Shown piece by piece: positions 9,419 to 16,156 of a DNA stretch of 64,000 nt. Position 1 is the stretch's first letter; every line of letters begins with the position of its first letter. Under the pieces are notes generated by a model. It saw nothing but the letters and a program-made list of their open reading frames with translations. It had not been told where the DNA came from and ran no database searches. Origin of the DNA: DASQZT01 sp963728965 (GTDB lineage: Bacteria; Acidobacteriota; Terriglobia; Bryobacterales; Bryobacteraceae); assembly GCA_963728965.1 (NCBI GenBank), contig CAVSMH010000002.1:310001-374000 (forward strand), given 5' to 3'. The translations under genes and the position numbers were made by a program.

Positions 9419-10687
9419 GCCCCAACCTGGCCGCGAGACCGGCGACGTCGCACATTCGGTGGACCGTCTGCGCTCTCCTTTTCTTTGCCACCACGATCAA
9501 CTACGTGGACCGGCAGGTACTCAGCCTGCTGGCCAAGACACTCGAAACTCACATCGGGTGGAATAACGTCGAGTACAGCAACATTACGACGGCCTTCACC
9601 ATCGCCTATGCCGTGGGCCTGCTGTGCGTCGGGGGTCTGCTGGACCGCTTCGGAACGCGCATCGGCTACTCCGTCGCGGTGGCGGTGTGGAGCGTGGCCG
9701 CCATGGCCCACGCCGCGGCGACTTCGGCTTTCACCTTCGGGATCGCCCGCGTGTTCCTGGGCCTGGGCGAGTCGGCGAATTTCCCGGCGTGCATCAAGAC
9801 GGTGGCGGATTGGTTTCCCAAGAAAAGAGCGGGCCACGGCGACAGGGATCTTCAACTCCGGCGCCAATGTGGGAGCCACCGCGGCGATTCTCGTCGTGCC
9901 GTTCCTGACGGATCATTGGGGATGGCAGGCGGCGTTCATCTGGACCGGCGCGCTGGGCTTCGCCTGGCTGGCGTTCTGGTGGATCCTCTATCAACGGCCG
10001 TCCGCTCACCCGAAGGTATCGCCGAAGGAACTCGCTCTCATTCAAAGCGACCCGCCCGACAAAATCGAGCGGACGCCCTGGTCGCATTTGTTCCCGCACA
10101 AAGAGACGTGGGCGTTTGCCGTCGGCAAGTTCATGACAGATGGCCCGTGGTGGTTCTACCTGTTCTGGCTTCCCAAGTATCTTCAGGAAACTTTCGGGCT
10201 GAGTCTCGACCAGATCGTGCTGCCGACCCTGGTGGTCTACAACGGGTCGACCGTGGGCAGCGTGGCGGGCGGATGGCTTTCCTCGATTTTCATCAATCGC
10301 GGGTGGACCATCAACGCTTCGCGCAAGAGCGCTTTGTTGATCTGCGCGCTGGCCGTGACGCCGGTGCTGTACGCGCCGTACTCGAAACACATGTGGGTGG
10401 TTGTGGCGCTGGTGACGGTGGCCACGGCCGCCCACCAGGGCTGGTCCGCCAACCTGTTCACGACCGCTTCCGATATGTTTCCCCGTGCGGCTGTGGGGAG
10501 CGTCGTCGGAATCGGCGGCACGGCGGGCGCCATCGGCAGCGCCCTCATCCAGAAGGCAACCGGCTACGTGGTCACCTGGACCCACAGTTATTTTCTGATG
10601 TTCATGATTTGCGGCACGGTGTATCTGATCGCACTGGTTTTCATGCAACTGCTGTCACCGAAGCTGGAACCGGCCAAACTTGATTGA
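9415..10687 (+). pseudogene. MFS transporter (ExuT/ACS-like), single-base frameshift
   Basis: A major facilitator of the anion:cation symporter type, which usually carries sugar acids or other organic anions. ATG 9415 opens with TINYVDRQVLSLLAKTLE, then GGLLDRFGTRIGYSVAVAVW and VFLGLGESANFPACIKTVADWFP, all in one frame up to PKK at about 9825. From there the protein continues in the +1 frame: ERATATGIFNSGANVGATAA, then WHSYF-type late helices to the stop at 10687. One extra A in the run at 9823-9826 explains the break exactly: three A's would read PKKERATATGIFN. With that base removed the protein would be a normal length of about 423 residues. The start overlaps the APC permease stop (ATGA), so it is the last gene of the operon. 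Sequencing error is as likely as real inactivation. Confidence 0.82.
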
Positions 10688-10747
10688 TCCCGGCCAAATA
10701 ACGGCATGGGTACTGTTCCCGGCATCACACTGTTCTGGTTCTGTCGG

Positions 10748-10776
10748 TTGCGACATTGGGAAGCAGTGGATAAAAT
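10748..10776 (+). promoter_or_regulatory. Sigma-70-like promoter of the response regulator
   Basis: TTGCGA (10748-10753) and TAAAAT (10771-10776) are separated by exactly 17 nt. The -10 box ends 9 nt before ATG 10786, so the mRNA would have almost no leader. Confidence 0.5.
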
Positions 10777-10785
10777 CGGGGTGCG

Positions 10786-11178
10786 ATGTCTGAAGATAAC
10801 AAAGATCCGATCCTTGTGGTCGATGACGAACCGGAGATCCGTAAGCTCGTCAGCGCCATGGTGCGCCAATTCGGTTATGAAGTTATGACCGCCGATAGCG
10901 GCGAACACGCGCTAACGCTCTACAAGAACCATAAGGGCCCGATCGCGATGCTCATCACCGATGTGATAGCCCCGGGAATGAGCGGCCCCATGCTCGCCGA
11001 CAAACTGTCGGAGATACAACCCAATCTCAAGGTGCTTTACATCTCCGGATACGACAACACCCACGTGGTTCAGAAGTACGTGGTGGAGCGCGGACACGTG
11101 CTCCTGGCCAAGCCCTTCACGGTGGCCGAACTTCAGGCGAAGATGAAGGAAATGCTGACGAGCCGCGTCGCGGCGTAA
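10786..11178 (+). CDS. Single-domain response regulator (CheY-like receiver)
   Basis: A 130-residue stand-alone receiver domain. The acidic pair is in ILVVDDEPEIRK (residues 9-20), the phospho-acceptor Asp in MLITDVIAPGMSG, the switch Ser in VLYISGYDN, and the conserved Lys in LLAKPF. No output domain follows, so it acts by protein contact or phosphotransfer, as CheY or Spo0F do. The C-terminal part resembles receivers found inside hybrid kinases (YISGYDNTHVVQKYVVERG), so it may work with a kinase elsewhere. The only kinase in the window is the hybrid enzyme at 56-60.5 kb, which has its own receivers. It is transcribed alone, from the promoter just upstream. Confidence 0.9.
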   Translation: MSEDNKDPILVVDDEPEIRKLVSAMVRQFGYEVMTADSGEHALTLYKNHKGPIAMLITDVIAPGMSGPMLADKLSEIQPNLKVLYISGYDNTHVVQKYVVERGHVLLAKPFTVAELQAKMKEMLTSRVAA

Positions 11179-11189
11179 TCCGTCGGTGG

Positions 11190-11195
11190 TAACAT
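11190..11195 (+). promoter_or_regulatory. -10-like box before pxpB
   Basis: TAACAT ends 9 nt before GTG 11205 with no clear ribosome site between. This fits the leaderless pattern seen at several genes in the window. Confidence 0.3.
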
Positions 11196-11204
11196 CGCGA
11201 TGAT

Positions 11205-11849
11205 GTGACCCTCCGCCCGGCCAGTGACCGCTCCCTTCTGGTTTCGTTTGGCGACGAGATCAGCCTTTCCGCGCACCGCCAGGTGAGCGTTCTTACCCAC
11301 GCCCTCGAGGGCATTCGAGGGATCCTCAATCTACATCCCGCCTATGCGTCCGTGCTGGTCGATTTCGATCCGCGGCTGCGGACACACCGTGAGATGGAAG
11401 ACTTCGTCCGGGGGCGGTTTGCAGCAGCGGCTAGGGTGGAACCGCCGCCGCCGCGGACCGTGGAAATCCCCGTGCGCTACGGAGGAGAATTCGGTCCCGA
11501 CCTGGCGGATGTCGCGCTGCACACGGGACTTTCGGCCGAGCGCGTGGTGGAGTTGCATGCGGCCGCCGAGTACCTGGTGTATTTCGTCGGGTTCGCCACC
11601 TGCTTTCCCTACCTGGGGGGACTCGCCGCTGAGCTTGCCACGCCGCGCCTGCCCGCACCACGCAGGCATGTGCCGGCGGGCAGCGTGGCGATCGCTGGCA
11701 CTCAGGCCGGAATCTATCCGATCAGCTCTCCCGGGGGTTGGCGGCTGATCGGGCGCACGCCGCTGAGGTTGTTCGATCCAGAGGCATCGCCCCCGCCGGT
11801 GCTGCGGATGGGGGATCGCATCCGTTTCGTGCCCCAGGCGGCCGCGTGA
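11205..11849 (+). CDS. pxpB: 5-oxoprolinase subunit B
   Basis: PxpB (formerly KipI/YbgJ), 214 residues. With PxpA and PxpC it forms the ATP-dependent bacterial 5-oxoprolinase, which converts pyroglutamate to glutamate and so clears a damage product of glutamine and glutathione. Family marks: SDRSLLVSFGDEIS at the N-terminus, HPAYASVLVDFDP, the EIPVRYGGEFGPDL strand, FVGFATCFPYLGGL and the near-C-terminal SPGGWRLIGRTPLRLFDPE, the most diagnostic stretch. The GTG start at 11205 is the only plausible initiator near the start of homology. The stop overlaps the pxpC start as GTGA, so the two subunits are translationally coupled. No pxpA (LamB/YcsF) gene lies beside them; the next gene is convergent. 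Confidence 0.9.
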   Translation: MTLRPASDRSLLVSFGDEISLSAHRQVSVLTHALEGIRGILNLHPAYASVLVDFDPRLRTHREMEDFVRGRFAAAARVEPPPPRTVEIPVRYGGEFGPDLADVALHTGLSAERVVELHAAAEYLVYFVGFATCFPYLGGLAAELATPRLPAPRRHVPAGSVAIAGTQAGIYPISSPGGWRLIGRTPLRLFDPEASPPPVLRMGDRIRFVPQAAA

Positions 11850-12730
11850 CCCGCATTCACGTGCGGGCCCCGGGCTTGCAGACCACCATTCAAGACCTCG
11901 GCCGGTTCGGATACGCGCACTTTGGCATTTCCGCCTCGGGAGCGGCCGACCCCCTGGCCTTGCGGGCCGGCAACCTATTGGTGGGCAACGCCGAAAACGC
12001 CGCTGCCCTGGAAATGACGCTGGTGGGCGGAACCTTCGAATTCGAAGGCGCGGCCGTGATCGCACTCACGGGCTCCGATTTCGGCGCCGATTTGCCGAGG
12101 TGGACCGCGGTCGAGGTGCACGACGGCCAAGTCGTACACTGCGGCGCCACACGCTCGGGTGCGCGATGCTACCTGTGTGTGCGCGGCGGCATCGCAGTCA
12201 CACCGGTGATGGGCAGCCGGTCCACCCACATCACCACCGGCGTGGGCGGCTGCCCCCTGAAGGCTGGCGATGTGCTGCCCGTCGGCGATGCCGCCGTGAG
12301 GCGTCCCCGTACCAGCTCCGTAGAAGGGCCGGTCGCGCAGCGCCAGACAGTGCTCCGCGCCACCGCCGGTCCGCAGGCCGAGTGGTTTGCCGAAGAGCTG
12401 TACGCGGGGGCTTATACCGTGAGCGAGGAATCCAATCGCATGGGGCTGCGGTTGCGCGGCGCGGCCGTGCCCAGCCCGGCCGGTCACATGCTGACCGAAG
12501 GTGTGGCGCTGGGGGCGGTCCAGGTTCCGCCCGACGGGCAGCCGATCATCCTCTTTGTGGAACATCAGACGACCGGCGGATATCCCAAGCCGGCCAACGT
12601 GATTTCAGCCGATTTCTGGCGTCTGGGACAGTTGCGCCCGCGCGACGAGGTGCGCTTTGAAGCGCTCGCGCTGGAACAGGCGGTGGACGAGTTGCGGGCG
12701 CAGGAGCAGTGGCTCTACGAGCTGCTGTAA
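11846..12730 (+). CDS. pxpC: 5-oxoprolinase subunit C
   Basis: PxpC (biotin-dependent carboxylase-like, YbgK family), 294 residues. Features: VRAPGLQTTIQDLGRFGYAH at the N-terminus, SGAADPLALRAGNLLVGN, CYLCVRGGIAVTPVMGSRST, then the later SNRMGLRLRG and VALGAVQVPPDGQPI with the HQTTGGYPKPANV motif. It partners PxpB in activating 5-oxoproline. GTG 11846 is chosen because it overlaps the pxpB stop by four bases and sits right at the start of homology. Its stop at 12730 is 2 bp from the stop of the zinc-ribbon gene on the other strand, with no space for a separate terminator. The catalytic partner PxpA must be encoded elsewhere. Confidence 0.9.
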   Translation: MTRIHVRAPGLQTTIQDLGRFGYAHFGISASGAADPLALRAGNLLVGNAENAAALEMTLVGGTFEFEGAAVIALTGSDFGADLPRWTAVEVHDGQVVHCGATRSGARCYLCVRGGIAVTPVMGSRSTHITTGVGGCPLKAGDVLPVGDAAVRRPRTSSVEGPVAQRQTVLRATAGPQAEWFAEELYAGAYTVSEESNRMGLRLRGAAVPSPAGHMLTEGVALGAVQVPPDGQPIILFVEHQTTGGYPKPANVISADFWRLGQLRPRDEVRFEALALEQAVDELRAQEQWLYELL

Positions 12731-12732
12731 GC

Positions 12733-13488
12733 TCAGTCCTGCACTGCCGGCGCAGCTTCTCCGGTCAGGTCTTCGATCGCAACCGGCGGGTTGTAGTAGA
12801 GAATGCGCTGGCAGCTTTCACACGACAGAACCTGATCGCCCTTTTTCAGATCCTGGAAGAACTGAAGCCGCATCGTCATGTTGCAGCACATGCACCGGCC
12901 GTCGACGGCTTCCGCGACGGCGATTCCCCGCCGGCCTTTGCGGGCCCTCTCGTACCGCAGATAAACCGCGGGCGTGACGTCCTTGACGATTTCGGCCCGT
13001 TCCTGCCGCAGTTCCGCCGAATTCTTCTCGTCGACGACGGTGCGTTCGCGAGCCGTATTTTTTTCGGCCTCCACCTCGATCTTTTCGGCTTTTAGCGCGG
13101 CTTCGGCGGATTTGACGTTCTTGTCAAGGGGCTCGGACTCCGTCATCAATTCCAGAATCCGGTCCTCTAATTTGCGGATTTCCTTCTGGCAGAACTCAAT
13201 CTCGTTCTGAAATGCCCGATATTGCTCGTTGGTTTTCACCTGGAGCATCTGGTCTTTCAGCTTGGAGATTTTCTGTTCCTGCAATTGAATATCGCCCTCG
13301 CATTTTTTCCGCTCTTTCTGGTTGGCGGCCAGCGCGGCGCGATCCGCCTCGAGTTTCCGTTCGTGAGAAACCAGGCGTTTTTCGATTTCAGCGATGTGTT
13401 TGGGTAAGGCGGCAATCTCGCGGGTGAGTTCGGTAAGACGATTATCCACTTCTTGGAGGCGAATCACCAACTTCAGGTCGGGGAGCAT
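12733..13488 (-). CDS. Coiled-coil protein with C-terminal C4 zinc ribbon
   Basis: A 251-residue cytoplasmic protein. Residues about 1-170 are an almost unbroken coiled coil rich in Glu, Lys, Leu and Arg (EIAALPKHIAEIEKRLVSHE, LQEQKISKLKDQMLQVKTNE), and the C-terminus is a zinc ribbon with paired cysteines CMCCN and CESCQRILYY. This is the widespread C4-type zinc-ribbon family, often annotated as a putative nucleic acid-binding protein; its function is not established. The start at 13488 overlaps the end of murJ by 47 bp, so the two genes are probably cotranscribed. A minus-strand TACACT lies about 10 nt before the ATG. Confidence 0.85.
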   Translation of the reverse strand: MLPDLKLVIRLQEVDNRLTELTREIAALPKHIAEIEKRLVSHERKLEADRAALAANQKERKKCEGDIQLQEQKISKLKDQMLQVKTNEQYRAFQNEIEFCQKEIRKLEDRILELMTESEPLDKNVKSAEAALKAEKIEVEAEKNTARERTVVDEKNSAELRQERAEIVKDVTPAVYLRYERARKGRRGIAVAEAVDGRCMCCNMTMRLQFFQDLKKGDQVLSCESCQRILYYNPPVAIEDLTGEAAPAVQD

Positions 13489-15100
13489 TCCTTATCGAAG
13501 TGTAACACGCGGCGATTACCGCCTCCAGTTCCCCCACCCGCAACTGCCTGGCGGCCAAGTAAAAGACAGCGGCTCCCAAGGGAATCGAAACGGCCACGTC
13601 GGCGACATGCGCCGTCCGGCCGCCGGCGGCGAGATGAATGGCGGCGCTCGAAATGCGGCAGAGCACGCCCATCGATGCGGCGGCGAGGGTCACTTTGACG
13701 GCAGTGGCGGCGAGCCGGCGTCCATGGATTCCGTGAATCCGCCGTTCCAGCACGGCGAACAGCGTGGCGGCTCCGAGCAGGGCCACCAGCGAGGTAGCCA
13801 GCGCCAGCCCGGCGTGGCTCAGGCTGGTCCAGCGGAGCAACGCTTTCGCCGCCACCAGGTTGATGGCGATCGAGCCGAGGCTGATGAGCACCGGCGTGCG
13901 GGCGTCGTTCAATGCGTAGAACGCCGGGGCGAGCACCTTGATCGCGGCGTATCCGAGCAGCCCCACGCTGTAGCAGGTGAGGGCGATCGCGGTCTGGTGC
14001 GTGTCGAACGCATGAAAACGGCCAGCCTGGTAGACCGCGCCGATCATGCTCTCGCCCAGCACCGCCAGGCCCACCGAGGCGGGCACGGTGAGCAGCAGAA
14101 GCATCCCCAGCGAGCGCGCCAGCGTGTCGCGAAATTCGTCCATCCGATCGATGGCGGCGCTGCGCGACACCGCCGGCAGGGTAGCCGACGCGATGGCGAC
14201 GCCGAACACACCCAGCGGCAGTTGCAGAAATCGAAAGGCGTAGCTCAGCCAGCTCACCGGTCCGTTGATCACGTGGCCCGCGGCATCGGTGAGGCTCGAT
14301 GCCAGGTTGGTATTCACCATGACGTTGATCTGCACCGCGGCGTTGCCTACGACAGCCGGGAGCAGGAGGCGCCCCATCTGGCGCAGGCCCGGATGTCTCC
14401 AATCGAGGGTGGGGCGCCAGCGGAAGCCCTCGCGGCGCAGGCTCGGCACCTGCCACAACCACTGCAGGGCGCCGCCCGCCACCACACCGAACGCCATCGA
14501 AAGGATCAGGCCGTGTTCGTAGCGCCGTCCCACCGTCACTCCCGCCGCCAGGCCGATGGCCACCGATCCCAGGTTGAAGAAGGTGGAAGCCAGAGCCGGT
14601 ACACCATAGCGGTCCAGCGCATTCAACGCGCCCATGGCCTGCGCCGCCAGGGCCACCATCAACAGGAACGGGAACATGACGCGAGTAAGCAGCACCGCCA
14701 GTTCGAACTTGCCGGGAAGGCCTTCGTATCCTGGGGCGAGCAGGGCCACCAGTTGCGGGCTGAAGATCATGCCCAGAGCGCATACCGCGCCCACGATCAG
14801 CAGCAATGCGCTTGTGACATGGCTCGCGAGTTCGGCCGCCTCGCGCCGCCCCTGCACGGTGAGGTGCCGGGTCAGCGTGGGCACGAAGGCGGAGGAGAGC
14901 GCGCCTTCGGCGAACAGGTCGCGGGTCAGGTTGGGGATGCGGAATCCCACCTGGAAGGCGTCGTAGACTGCGCCGGCGCCGAACAACCGGGCCATCGTCA
15001 TTTCGCGCACCAGCCCGGTGACGCGGCTCAGGGCGACGGCGGCGGAGACGATCCCCGCCGAGTGCAGGAATCCAGAGTGGGGTCGCGCCGGCGTCGACAC
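13442..15100 (-). CDS. murJ: Lipid II flippase MurJ
   Basis: MurJ (MviN), the MOP-superfamily flippase that moves lipid-linked peptidoglycan precursor across the inner membrane; 552 residues with about 14 hydrophobic segments. Recognised by SAGIVSAAVALSRVTGLVRE followed by FGAGAVYDAFQVGFRIPNL, the cytoplasmic-loop FAEGALSSAFVPTLT, and QINVMVNTNLASSL in the second lobe. I take GTG 15100, two bases after the PfkB stop, because homology begins within 15 residues of it. The upstream extension of the frame would overlap the kinase and shows no homology. It is likely cotranscribed with the kinase before it and the zinc-ribbon gene after it. Confidence 0.93.
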   Translation of the reverse strand: MSTPARPHSGFLHSAGIVSAAVALSRVTGLVREMTMARLFGAGAVYDAFQVGFRIPNLTRDLFAEGALSSAFVPTLTRHLTVQGRREAAELASHVTSALLLIVGAVCALGMIFSPQLVALLAPGYEGLPGKFELAVLLTRVMFPFLLMVALAAQAMGALNALDRYGVPALASTFFNLGSVAIGLAAGVTVGRRYEHGLILSMAFGVVAGGALQWLWQVPSLRREGFRWRPTLDWRHPGLRQMGRLLLPAVVGNAAVQINVMVNTNLASSLTDAAGHVINGPVSWLSYAFRFLQLPLGVFGVAIASATLPAVSRSAAIDRMDEFRDTLARSLGMLLLLTVPASVGLAVLGESMIGAVYQAGRFHAFDTHQTAIALTCYSVGLLGYAAIKVLAPAFYALNDARTPVLISLGSIAINLVAAKALLRWTSLSHAGLALATSLVALLGAATLFAVLERRIHGIHGRRLAATAVKVTLAAASMGVLCRISSAAIHLAAGGRTAHVADVAVSIPLGAAVFYLAARQLRVGELEAVIAACYTSIRNAPRPEVGDSPPRSG

Positions 15101-15101
15101 T

Positions 15102-16031
15102 TTATTCGACGCGGCGGACTTCGACGTGCCGGTAGATGTCCTGCGCCTGCTGGAGATTGGCAAGATTGATGCCGGGCAGCCGGGCGGAGGCCGTACCCGC
15201 CGCCACACCCCAGCGGAGAGCGTCGGCGGGGTTGGATTTGCGGTGCATGGCCCAGGTGTAGGCGGCCCGCAGGGCGTCGCCCGAGCCGATCGGGCTCACC
15301 GCGTCCACGCGCGGCGGCAGCGCTTCCAGCAGCCCGTCGCCGAATGCTCCCACGGCGCCGCGACTGCCCACCGAAAGCACCACCGATTCGGCGCCCATGG
15401 TGCGGATCCGCTCCGCGGCATCCAGGTAGTGGGTCCGCGTGAGGAGCGCGCGGCCCAGCAGGCGTTCCGCTTCCTGCTGGTTCGGGGTCACCACCGTCGG
15501 CTTGGCCTCGATGCCCTCGCGCAGGGGCTCGCCATCGGCGTCGAGCAGCGACTTCACCTTCTTCTTGCGCGCCATGGCAATCAGTTTGGCGTAGAACGTA
15601 GGCGGCACGCCGGGCGGCAGACTCCCACACAGCAGCACCCACGCGGCGCCCTCCAGACACTGGCCAACCGTCTTTTCGACACGCGCGATCTCGGCCTTCT
15701 CGAGGCGCGGCCCGGCTTCGTTCAGATTGACGGTGAGACCGTGCTTGTCGGTGATGGTGAGGTTCTCGCGGATCGCGTTCCGGATCGGAACCAGGCTGAT
15801 CTGGTATCCGCACCCGCTGAGCAGGGCTTCCATCCGTTTGCCGGTCTCGCCGCCGGAAGTGAGCACGGCGACCGTCTCCCCACCGAAGGAATGGATGACG
15901 CAGGAAGCGTTGATACCGCGCCCGCCCGGCGACTCGCGGCTGGAATTGATGTAGGCGCGGTCCTCGAAGGCCAGCCGGTCTACGCTGATGATGCGGTCGA
16001 TCGCCGGATTAACCGTGACACTGACAATCAA
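15102..16031 (-). CDS. PfkB-family sugar kinase, 1-phosphofructokinase group
   Basis: A ribokinase-fold kinase of 309 residues in the 1-phosphofructokinase/tagatose-6-phosphate kinase group. Features: TVNPAIDRII at the N-terminus, PGGRGINASCVIHSFGG (first PfkB signature), WVLLCGSLPPGVP, TPNQQEAERLLG, and the catalytic SPIGSGDAL with the base Asp. The usual GAGD reads GSGD here, which keeps the catalytic Asp. It would phosphorylate a sugar phosphate such as fructose 1-phosphate or 6-phosphate; no phosphotransferase genes are near, so the substrate is uncertain. The start codon is TTG 16031 with a TAAAAT box 5 nt upstream. It heads a unit with murJ and the zinc-ribbon gene. Confidence 0.87.
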   Translation of the reverse strand: MIVSVTVNPAIDRIISVDRLAFEDRAYINSSRESPGGRGINASCVIHSFGGETVAVLTSGGETGKRMEALLSGCGYQISLVPIRNAIRENLTITDKHGLTVNLNEAGPRLEKAEIARVEKTVGQCLEGAAWVLLCGSLPPGVPPTFYAKLIAMARKKKVKSLLDADGEPLREGIEAKPTVVTPNQQEAERLLGRALLTRTHYLDAAERIRTMGAESVVLSVGSRGAVGAFGDGLLEALPPRVDAVSPIGSGDALRAAYTWAMHRKSNPADALRWGVAAGTASARLPGINLANLQQAQDIYRHVEVRRVE

Positions 16032-16036
16032 GTCCT

Positions 16037-16042
16037 ATTTTA
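16037..16042 (-). promoter_or_regulatory. -10-like box before the PfkB kinase
   Basis: TAAAAT on the minus strand ends 5 nt before TTG 16031. The spacer AGGAC could be a weak ribosome site, but the spacing fits leaderless initiation better. Confidence 0.4.
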
Positions 16043-16156
16043 CGCAGGAACCGGGCAGGCTCGCGCGGAATTCTGGACGGGCCGGCGGGAACGGCAAGCG
16101 TCCCCGCCGGGCCGAAAGCGCCGGAATCGTCCCCGACGCCTCAGACACGGGCGGCC

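Noticed and set aside
13394..15169. 591-residue plus-strand frame antisense to murJ
   Set aside because: His/Gln/Arg-rich composition of an antisense GC-rich shadow, with no domain; murJ on the other strand has clear homology.
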